Translations under genes and position numbers: made by a program
Origin: Peptoniphilaceae bacterium
Lineage (GTDB): Bacteria > Bacillota > Clostridia > Tissierellales > Peptoniphilaceae
Direction of reading: 5' to 3'
DNA length: 64,000 nt
Assembly (NCBI GenBank): GCA_902363535.1
Contig: CABJAE010000004.1
Coordinates: 101,108-165,107 of the forward strand
Shown here: in pieces, positions 57,521-64,000 of the stretch
How positions within the stretch are numbered: position 1 is the first letter of the stretch
How the letters are laid out: each line of letters starts with the position of its first letter
The notes under the pieces: generated by a model
Database searches by the model: none
Seen by the model: only the letters and a program-made list of their open reading frames with translations
Told to the model about the DNA's origin: nothing

Positions 57521-60500
57521 TTACTCCACACTCTTTAATGCTTCCACCATGTCGATGGTCTTGAGTTTGTTGTGGAAGTAGACCATGAGGAGCAGGGAAA
57601 TCACCACGGTAATGGCGGCGGGCAAGAGGTAATTTAAAAGGCCCAGCTTGGGATCCAACATGGCGAAGTCCGGCACCACCACGCGAATGACCAAAAGGTG
57701 CAGGCCCTTGCCTACGACAAAGCCCAGGAGAATCCCCACCGCCGTTAATGTTCCCGTCTCCCTGTAAATGTAGCGGGTCACTTCTTTCGGGTAGAAGCCC
57801 AAAACGCGAATGGTGGAAATTTCCCGGCGCCGTTCTTCGATATTAATATTGGTCAAGGTGGAGAGGACCACCACGGCCAAAGTGGAGGAGGCCGCCAGGA
57901 TGACGAAAACAATGAAGTTAATGTTCCCCGCGATTTCGTCCACCATGTGGCGCATGTCGCCGATGCCTGTGAGGGCCACGACGGAATCGTAATCCTTGTA
58001 GTAAGACACGTCCGCCCTGGCGGCGTCGACGAGGTCCCCATTGGTCTTGTAGCTCTTCTTAAAGATTTCTTCGTAGGTGTCCGGATCCATATACAAATAG
58101 TGGCCGGCGTAGCCTTCGGTGATGGCGGCCACGGGCACGTCGTAGAGAACGTCGTCGTCATTTTTTATTTCGATGACGCCTCCCGCCTCCACGCCTTTTA
58201 TGGCGGCGAGTTTTTCCGTGATCACGGCGCCTTTTAGGGGAATCGGTGCGCCGGTCTTTCGGTTTCTCAGGGTCACGACCCGTTTCAGATCTTTTTCATT
58301 TTCGGGAACGATCATGGTCACGGGCTGGTCGATGTAGCCTTCATCGCCCACGGCCAGGGTTTCCACATAGGCGGAGCATTTGGCGCGAATGTGTTTGTCT
58401 CCCTCGATTTTCGCCTTGTAGGCTTCGTGAGCCTCTTTATCCAAGAGGGGCTCGTAGAAAATCAGGTGGTCGTAGCGATTCAGCTGATCGAACTGCTTTT
58501 CCACCAAGCCGTCCACGGAGGTGCGAATGCCGAAGCCCAACACCAAGAGGGCCACACAGCCCATGGCGCCGACGATGGTCATGGCCATGCGCTTTTTGTC
58601 GCGGAAGAGATTGCGCGCCGTCACTTTTTGGAAGAAGGACAGGCGGCTCCACAGCCACTTGATCCGTTCCAAGAAGATGCGTGTGCCCTTGGCCGGGGGC
58701 TTGGGCATGAGGAGGGCGGCGGTTTTAAGCTTCAGGCTGCGGTGCACGCTCACATAGGCCACGAGGCCCGTGGCCACCATGCCGATGAGAATGGCGAGAA
58801 TGATTCGCCCGGGATAGAGGGCCATGGAGAGCTGATCGAAGATGCCGCTGGCCAAATAGGCCTCGGCGATGACCTTACTCAGCAGGAAATTGCCCAAGAA
58901 GGCGCCGGGGATGCCGCCGAGGAGGGCGGCGAGGGTGCCGAAACGCACGTATTTGTCGGCGACGGCGCCGTTGTTGTAGCCCAGGGCCTTGTAGGTGCCG
59001 ATGACCGTGCGGTCGTCGTCCACCATGCGGTTCATGACCGTAGAGGCGAGGAGCATGGCGATGGCAAAGAGAAAGACGGGGAACACGGCGGAAAGCTTGT
59101 CCACCCGATGGGCGTAGTCCAGGAAGACGAAGGTACGCATCTCTTCGTTTAGAGGCGTGATTTTATAATCGGGCTTTTTTAAAATGGTGAGCAGTTCCTT
59201 CGCCCGATCCACGTCTTCCTGCCCCTTCACCAAATCTTTTAGGGCATCGGCGCGCTTCTTTTCATAGGTGGCGCGGGCCGAAGCCAGGTCGCTTCTGCCG
59301 CTTAAGAGCTCTCTTTCCGCGGCGTCCAGCTTTTTCCGACCTTCCGCTTTTTCACGGGCGTAATCCGATTTGCCCTTGCTGTATTGATCTTCCCCTTCGC
59401 TGAGCTGATCTTTCGCGGCGAGAATGGCGGCCTTGCCTTGAAGGAGGGATTTTTCTTTTTCGCTTAATTCCCCTTCTTTTTGGCGAAGCTCCGCCTTGCC
59501 CGCTTCGATGGCGGCGAGAGCTTCTTTTGCTTTGGCGCGGCCCGCCGCCGTCTCCCGCTTCTTTTCCATAAGGAAGGCTTCTTTTTCGGCGAGGTCACGC
59601 TTGGCGGCCTCCAATTCTTCTTTTTTCTTGCGCAGTTCTTCCTGTTGGGCGCGGATTTTTTCCGCCATGATCTCGCGGGCGGCCTGTGCCTTCATTTGGC
59701 CCTGAATCATTTCCGTTCCCTTGGCGATGATGCCGTCGGTTTCGGCGAGGGCGCCCTGAGCCTTCGCCAATTCCCCGGAAGCGGCGTTCAGGGCCTGCTT
59801 CGCCTCGTCCGCTTTTTCCTTTGCTGCGAGGTAGTCCGAATTTTTCAGTTGTTGTTCCAATGCGGCCCTTTTATTCTCGGCTTCATCGATTTGCCCCTTA
59901 ATTGCATCGGCATCCGCGCCCTCTTGATTCAATTGCGCGGTGAGTTCGCTGATCTTCTTATCCAATGCGTCGATCCGCCCCTGCACGCCATCCATACCAA
60001 AGTCCTTCACGGCACCTTGTGCGGCTTCGTAAGCCTGTTGGGCAGTTTGTACCGCGGCGGCCTTTTCATTGACCGTAGCTTCCTTCGCAGGGCGGGCGGC
60101 CTTGGTGGCGGCCACATTTTCTTGGGCCTTGGCGATTTCTTTGGCAGAAAAGGGCAGCTCCGGCAAATCGGGAAACTGCACATCGGGGATCTTCCCCGCC
60201 TCTAGCTTCTGCTTCGCCTCGTTCAGCGCCGCCTCTTCCTTTAAAATCTGATCCATGGCCGTGTCCGCACGGGCGATACCTCCGCGGGCCTCGCTTTCCT
60301 TGCCCTGAATGTCGCTCATAGCGGCGGCCACGGCATTTTTTCCGTCGAGAAGGGCCTTTTCGCCGCTACTCAACTGATCTTCCTGAAAAAGAATGCTCTT
60401 TCTCGCCTGATTCAGCTTGTCCCGGGATTCGGCCAATTTCCTTTCCCCTTGAGAGAGGCCGCGGGCAAACTTCGCCCGATTGTCCCTGAGGGCGCGGGCG

Positions 60501-61372
60501 CCGCGATCCAGCTTCCGCTCCCCTTCGTCGATTTTTTCCAGGCCCCGATCCAATTCGTCGTAGCCTTCTCGTATATCCGCTTCCCCTTCGTCGATGTCTT
60601 TTCGCTTGTCCGCCAACAACTCGTCCAGCCGCGCGTCGCCCCGGTCCTTGAAGCGGTGGCGAAATTCCTTTCGGTGGGCGGTGTTCAAAGATTTATACTC
60701 CTCGCTGTAAACGGCGAGATTCTTCAGATCGTCGAAGAGAAAATGCACTTCCGTAATTGTGGGGTCCTTAAAAGCCAAGGGTGCGACGTAGCCGAAACCG
60801 TCGATCTTGTCGCCATTGGACGTGGTGCCTTTGTCCGCTTTGTCCAAGAAAATCGGACTCGTGGCAAAGCCCACCACTTTATAGGAATAACCTTCCATCA
60901 TGGGCGGGGCGTCTTCGTCGAGAAGATCCTCTTCCTTTTCAAAAACCACAGTGTCCCCGATCTTGTAGGTATCCTTCAAGGTAGGATCCAGGAGAATCTC
61001 ATCCGCTTCACGGGGCAGGCGGCCCTCCTTTAAAATCGGGCGGCTGATCCGCTTCGGAAGGGAGGAGAGGTAGAGGGTCTTTAATTCCTTCGTGGTCAAA
61101 TAGCCCGTGTGGAAATACTCCTTTGCCCGCACTCCTTCCATATCCGCGATGAGGCGCAAATCTTCCTCTTCCATGCCGTCGGAAGCGGCGAGGCGCAAAT
61201 CGTAGGCGTTGGATTTCTTCAGGGTGTCGGCCACGGTGCGGCGCATAATGGGCCCGGTCACCGTGAGTCCCACGAGAACGAAGACCCCTAATAGCACCAG
61301 GGCCAAGAGGGAGATAAAGCGCATTTTGTGGCCGGTGATCTCCCGCAGAAAATCTTTTTGTCTCGCATCCAT
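57521..61372 (-). CDS. FtsX-like ABC permease with giant coiled-coil insert
   Basis: A 1283-residue permease. A first membrane helix (MRFISLLALVLLGVFVLVGL, about 17-36) is followed by an extracytoplasmic MacB-like domain and then about 480 residues of heptad-rich coiled coil (LNQARKSILFQEDQLSSGEK through AAGRAKAKEALAAIEAGKAE). FtsX blocks follow (about 760-890), then a second extracytoplasmic domain and a final FtsX block ending TIDMVEALKSVE. ATG at 61372 overlaps the ATPase stop region. The insert would form a long rod outside the membrane, unlike the normal 40-residue linker. Substrate unknown. Confidence 0.88.
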   Translation of the reverse strand: MDARQKDFLREITGHKMRFISLLALVLLGVFVLVGLTVTGPIMRRTVADTLKKSNAYDLRLAASDGMEEEDLRLIADMEGVRAKEYFHTGYLTTKELKTLYLSSLPKRISRPILKEGRLPREADEILLDPTLKDTYKIGDTVVFEKEEDLLDEDAPPMMEGYSYKVVGFATSPIFLDKADKGTTSNGDKIDGFGYVAPLAFKDPTITEVHFLFDDLKNLAVYSEEYKSLNTAHRKEFRHRFKDRGDARLDELLADKRKDIDEGEADIREGYDELDRGLEKIDEGERKLDRGARALRDNRAKFARGLSQGERKLAESRDKLNQARKSILFQEDQLSSGEKALLDGKNAVAAAMSDIQGKESEARGGIARADTAMDQILKEEAALNEAKQKLEAGKIPDVQFPDLPELPFSAKEIAKAQENVAATKAARPAKEATVNEKAAAVQTAQQAYEAAQGAVKDFGMDGVQGRIDALDKKISELTAQLNQEGADADAIKGQIDEAENKRAALEQQLKNSDYLAAKEKADEAKQALNAASGELAKAQGALAETDGIIAKGTEMIQGQMKAQAAREIMAEKIRAQQEELRKKKEELEAAKRDLAEKEAFLMEKKRETAAGRAKAKEALAAIEAGKAELRQKEGELSEKEKSLLQGKAAILAAKDQLSEGEDQYSKGKSDYAREKAEGRKKLDAAERELLSGRSDLASARATYEKKRADALKDLVKGQEDVDRAKELLTILKKPDYKITPLNEEMRTFVFLDYAHRVDKLSAVFPVFLFAIAMLLASTVMNRMVDDDRTVIGTYKALGYNNGAVADKYVRFGTLAALLGGIPGAFLGNFLLSKVIAEAYLASGIFDQLSMALYPGRIILAILIGMVATGLVAYVSVHRSLKLKTAALLMPKPPAKGTRIFLERIKWLWSRLSFFQKVTARNLFRDKKRMAMTIVGAMGCVALLVLGFGIRTSVDGLVEKQFDQLNRYDHLIFYEPLLDKEAHEAYKAKIEGDKHIRAKCSAYVETLAVGDEGYIDQPVTMIVPENEKDLKRVVTLRNRKTGAPIPLKGAVITEKLAAIKGVEAGGVIEIKNDDDVLYDVPVAAITEGYAGHYLYMDPDTYEEIFKKSYKTNGDLVDAARADVSYYKDYDSVVALTGIGDMRHMVDEIAGNINFIVFVILAASSTLAVVVLSTLTNINIEERRREISTIRVLGFYPKEVTRYIYRETGTLTAVGILLGFVVGKGLHLLVIRVVVPDFAMLDPKLGLLNYLLPAAITVVISLLLMVYFHNKLKTIDMVEALKSVE

Positions 61373-61373
61373 A

Positions 61374-62075
61374 CTACCACTCGATTTCTTCAATGGGCAC
61401 GGGGCGCTCGTTTAAATACATGGCCCGCACCTTGGCGTCGCTGATCTCGATAACACGGTCTGCCGCATCGGCAATGGCTCGGTTGTGGGTAATGACGATG
61501 AGGGTGTGGTCGTGTTTGCGACAGCTTTCCTCCAAGAGAAGGAGCACCTTCTTCCCGGTCTTGTAATCCAAAGCCCCGGTGGGCTCGTCGCAGAGAAGGA
61601 GCTTGGGATTCTTCCCCAGGGCGCGGGCGATGGCCACCCGCTGTTGCTCCCCGCCGGAAAGTTGGCTCGGGAAATTATTCATCCGCTCGCCCAAGCCCAC
61701 CCGCTCCAGAATCATTTCCGCATCCAGAGCGTCGTCGACGATGGCATTGGCCAGTTCCACGTTTTCCAGAGCCGTGAGATTGGGGATTAAATTATAAAAT
61801 TGAAAGACAAAGCCCACGTCCTTTCGCCGGTAGGTGGTGAGCTCCCTGTCGGAAAAGGCCGCAATGTCTTTGCCGTCCACCAAGACCTGACCGGAATCGT
61901 TGGTGTCCATGCCGCCCAAAATATTTAAAATCGTGGACTTGCCCGCTCCCGACGGGCCGACGATGACGACAAATTCCCCTTTTTCGATGGAAAAAGAAAC
62001 CCTGTCGTTGGCCACGGTCTTCGCCGATCCCGTGCCGTAGGTTTTCGTCGATTCGATAAATTCTACATAGGCCAT
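61374..62075 (-). CDS. ABC transporter ATP-binding protein
   Basis: A 233-residue MacB/LolD-type ATPase. Walker A is [10 protein letters not shown]-loop [15 protein letters not shown], signature [14 protein letters not shown], Walker [13 protein letters not shown] and switch [10 protein letters not shown] at 62075 has GGAGGGG seven bases upstream; a frame to 62246 lacks a site. The permease begins two bases after the stop. Drives the coiled-coil permease. Confidence 0.94.
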   Translation of the reverse strand: MAYVEFIESTKTYGTGSAKTVANDRVSFSIEKGEFVVIVGPSGAGKSTILNILGGMDTNDSGQVLVDGKDIAAFSDRELTTYRRKDVGFVFQFYNLIPNLTALENVELANAIVDDALDAEMILERVGLGERMNNFPSQLSGGEQQRVAIARALGKNPKLLLCDEPTGALDYKTGKKVLLLLEESCRKHDHTLIVITHNRAIADAADRVIEISDAKVRAMYLNERPVPIEEIEW

Positions 62076-62130
62076 GAAATCCCCTCCTTTGCTTATGACT
62101 ATCTTACCACGTTTAAAGCCGCGAAACACC

Positions 62131-62159
62131 TTGCAAGGCTCCATTTCCTTCAGTACAAT
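62131..62159 (+). promoter_or_regulatory. Promoter of the YcxB-like operon
   Basis: TTGCAA, 17-bp spacer, TACAAT, 33 bp before the ATG at 62193. Divergent from the ABC operon. Confidence 0.75.
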
Positions 62160-62192
62160 ACATTTATAAACCGGCGACCGAAAGGAGGCTTC

Positions 62193-62687
62193 ATGAACGA
62201 AGTATTTACCATTACCGAAGACGACTACTTTGCCTACCAATGGCATTTATTTAAGCACAATCCCACGGCCAAGCGCAGCATGACCATTCAAATGCTCGCG
62301 CCCATCGCCGTCTTTCTCGCCATCGCGATCTTTTACATGGCCACGAAAAAGCCCGTGAAGGGCCTCTATCCCCTTGGCGTCGCCATGATCCTCTGGCCCT
62401 TTCTTTACCGCACCTTCTTTTTCCGCAGCATGAAGAAAAAGCTGAGAAAGCTGATCCGCAAAATGGAAAAAGACCTGCCCATAGGCGAGCACCGGGTGGC
62501 GATCACCGATTCGGGCATCGCAGACGGCGACGTAGCCTTCGCCTACGACGAGATCCGCGACCTCATCGCAAACGAAAACTTCCTCTACATCTTTTACAAA
62601 GACGCCGGACAAGCCTATCTGCTGCCGAAAAATCTGGCGAATGAAAAAATAAACAGCTACATCGGTAGTAAAAACAAGAAAGGATGA
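62193..62687 (+). CDS. YcxB-like membrane protein
   Basis: A 164-residue protein with two adjacent membrane helices (MTIQMLAPIAVFLAIAIFYM and PLGVAMILWPFLYRTFFF, about 30-76). The C-terminal domain (EHRVAITDSGIADGDVAFAY, IRDLIANENFLYIFYKD) resembles the YcxB C-terminal fold. Family function unknown. AAAGGAGG precedes the ATG, and the stop overlaps the next start as ATGA. Confidence 0.78.
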   Translation: MNEVFTITEDDYFAYQWHLFKHNPTAKRSMTIQMLAPIAVFLAIAIFYMATKKPVKGLYPLGVAMILWPFLYRTFFFRSMKKKLRKLIRKMEKDLPIGEHRVAITDSGIADGDVAFAYDEIRDLIANENFLYIFYKDAGQAYLLPKNLANEKINSYIGSKNKKG

Positions 62688-63829
62688 TTCCCGTGAAAAA
62701 ACGCCTTACCCTACTCTTCACCCTGGCCCTCCTATTCTTTGCGGCTCCCGCCGCATACGCCGCCGACTTCACTCTGTGGATCAACGGCTCCAACCCGGCC
62801 GGCGGCGAAGACATGCCCTACATTAAACAAGGCCGCGTCATGGTGCCCTTGCGACTGATCTCCGAAAGCTTCGGCTTCGACGTCACCTGGAACGGCGCTG
62901 AGCGCAGGGTAACCATGACCCCGGCCAACGACCGCGTGAAAAACATGCCCACCTTCAGCGTAAAAATCGGCAGCCGCGACATTTACGCCAACGGCAATCA
63001 GCTGGCCACCACCGATGTTGCGGCGGAAATTCGAAACGACTACACCTACGTGCCCCTGCGCGCCATCGCCGAACTCTTCGGCTACCCGGTGCGTTGGGAC
63101 GATAGCGAGCGGGCCGCCATTATCGGAAACGAAGAGCCCGTGCCCTATGTCAATCGCTTCGGCGCGAAAGACATGGCCCTCTCCCTCGACGGACAGGATA
63201 AGGGGCAAATCAACGCCTTCGCCGAAAAGGGACAGCTCTACGTTCAGGCCGATGCCTTTGCCAAAGCCATGACCATGAGCTACAAACAAGAAGGCATGAC
63301 TTTTAGCGACGATCCCCTGGACCTTACGATCAATATGAAGGCCAAAGACGGCTTCGGCATCACCTACGACTGCCGCTACGTCACGTCCACCGACGGACTG
63401 AACTTCGGCATGTACGCCATGGACAATTATATAATCCGCGGGAACAAAGCCTACATTGCCATCAACTGCTTCGTCGATGCCAAACACATGAAGCTTAATG
63501 TCGAAGGCGATTCCATCCGCCTTACGACGGATCCCGCTCCGGAAACCTACCCCATCACCATTCTGAAATACGAAGATGAGGGCCGCAGAGTCCGCTACCT
63601 GCCCTCGAAATCCGACATGAACGTGGTATGGAACGGTAAAAACTATCGATTAAAAAACAGCGCAGGAAAAGAAGAAAACCTGGGCAAATACATGGAACGG
63701 ATCTTTGGCGACGACAGCCTCTATCAATCGCCCCCATCCGACAAAACCTTCCACCGCGCCTTTGGCATGAACAACCACTTCTACCTCATGCGCCAAGGCA
63801 AAATGGTCATCGGCGGTGCCTCCGACTGA
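62684..63829 (+). CDS. Secreted protein with copper amine oxidase N-terminal domain
   Basis: A 381-residue exported protein with a signal peptide (KKRLTLLFTLALLFFAAPAA). The CuAO N-terminal (stalk) domain is at about 35-150, with the paired MVPLRLISESFGFDVTWNGA and YVPLRAIAELFGYPVRWDDS motifs. No amine oxidase domain follows; the remaining 230 residues are unrecognised. These domains probably bind cell-wall polymer. ATG at 62684 overlaps the previous stop; GTG at 62693 has an equally good AAAGGA. Confidence 0.88.
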   Translation: MIPVKKRLTLLFTLALLFFAAPAAYAADFTLWINGSNPAGGEDMPYIKQGRVMVPLRLISESFGFDVTWNGAERRVTMTPANDRVKNMPTFSVKIGSRDIYANGNQLATTDVAAEIRNDYTYVPLRAIAELFGYPVRWDDSERAAIIGNEEPVPYVNRFGAKDMALSLDGQDKGQINAFAEKGQLYVQADAFAKAMTMSYKQEGMTFSDDPLDLTINMKAKDGFGITYDCRYVTSTDGLNFGMYAMDNYIIRGNKAYIAINCFVDAKHMKLNVEGDSIRLTTDPAPETYPITILKYEDEGRRVRYLPSKSDMNVVWNGKNYRLKNSAGKEENLGKYMERIFGDDSLYQSPPSDKTFHRAFGMNNHFYLMRQGKMVIGGASD

Positions 63830-63840
63830 TCGAAACAGAA

Positions 63841-63868
63841 ACGACGCCCGAAAAGGCGCCGTTTTTTT
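63841..63868 (+). terminator. Terminator of the YcxB-CuAO operon
   Basis: Stem ACGACGCC/GGCGCCGT (one mismatch) with loop CGAAAA and seven T. The IS30 end lies four bases after it. Confidence 0.88.
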
Positions 63869-63872
63869 GTAC

Positions 63873-63902
63873 CTTGAATTTACAATCTAAGTGCAACAAA
63901 AA
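63873..63902 (+). repeat. Left terminal repeat of an IS30 element
   Basis: Matches the solo repeat at 35086-35115 in inverted orientation at 29 of 30 bases. It lies 59 bp upstream of the transposase start. Confidence 0.75.
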
Positions 63903-63961
63903 ATGATCCACCGTTTTCTGGTAAAATTGTGTCGACGAAAACCAATCAACCAGGAGGAACG

Positions 63962-64000
63962 ATGAATCATTATTCTCATTTTACACTAAAAGAGCGTGAG
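63962..64000 (+). CDS. IS30 family transposase, N-terminus only (partial)
   Basis: The first 13 codons (MNHYSHFTLKERE) of a gene cut by the right edge. This opening, with TLKERE, matches the start of IS30-family transposases. AGGAGG precedes the ATG. The element's left end is just upstream, after a terminator, a site type favoured by the family. Confidence 0.82.
   Translation, partial: MNHYSHFTLKERE

Overview
The window reads as chromosomal DNA of a Gram-positive anaerobe in the Clostridia/Tissierellia group, most like the Peptoniphilaceae (Gram-positive anaerobic cocci). This is inferred from the bcd-etfB-etfA cluster typical of butyryl-CoA chemistry, an LPXTG adhesin beside its sortase, three SLH-domain surface proteins, strong AGGAGG ribosome binding sites, an iron alcohol dehydrogenase and firmicute-type housekeeping genes. 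There is no rRNA, no CRISPR array and one tRNA gene. Most of the backbone is GC-rich. Two stretches are clearly more AT-rich: the interior of the giant SLH gene (about 15.1-17.5 kb) and an accessory island (about 35.1-40.75 kb).

Layout. 1-3.6 kb: a type I restriction-modification operon (hsdM-hsdS-hsdR, minus strand, hsdR cut by the window edge). 3.7-7.5 kb: a small unknown protein, then a sortase overlapping a six-repeat LPXTG adhesin. 7.6-8.5 kb: tRNA-Val(GAC), a frameshifted cupin gene and a DUF488 protein. 8.6-11.8 kb: bcd-etfB-etfA. 12.2-12.9 kb: a RelE/ParE-RelB type toxin-antitoxin pair. 13.0-17.8 kb: a 1608-residue SLH protein with three 85-residue repeats. 18.0-22.3 kb: a gene remnant, Fe-ADH, an orphan RelB-like fragment, gltX and a PHP hydrolase. 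22.4-28.2 kb: a second SLH protein, an aberrant ProRS-like protein with an FMN-binding lipoprotein, a LacI regulator and a lipid kinase. 28.5-30.5 kb: two envelope-associated small proteins and a second PHP hydrolase. 30.8-35.1 kb: an aconitase-isocitrate dehydrogenase-citrate synthase operon, the oxidative half of the TCA cycle leading to 2-oxoglutarate.

The accessory island (35.1-40.75 kb) begins at a solo IS30-type terminal repeat beside the citrate synthase terminator. It holds a compact five-gene defence operon on the minus strand (XRE controller, two m5C methyltransferases, HNH nuclease, Abi_C-type protein) plus debris of an integrative conjugative element: an excisionase, a small accessory protein and a gene tail, with no integrase.

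40.8-46.1 kb: an ABC exporter behind a palindromic operator, and ahpC plus an ahpF-like reductase. 46.2-52.6 kb: pyrF-pyrE-ykvA, a membrane protein, mrp, a thiamine-binding protein, a lipase and an M18 aminopeptidase. 52.7-55.7 kb: a CNNM/CorC protein, an SLH-CAP surface protein and two tandem membrane microproteins (43 and 50 residues). 55.8-62.1 kb: a tautomerase, a MATE exporter, and an ABC exporter whose permease carries a very large coiled-coil insert. 62.2-64.0 kb: a YcxB-like protein, a copper-amine-oxidase-N-domain protein, and the left end of an IS30 element whose terminal repeat matches the one at the island boundary.
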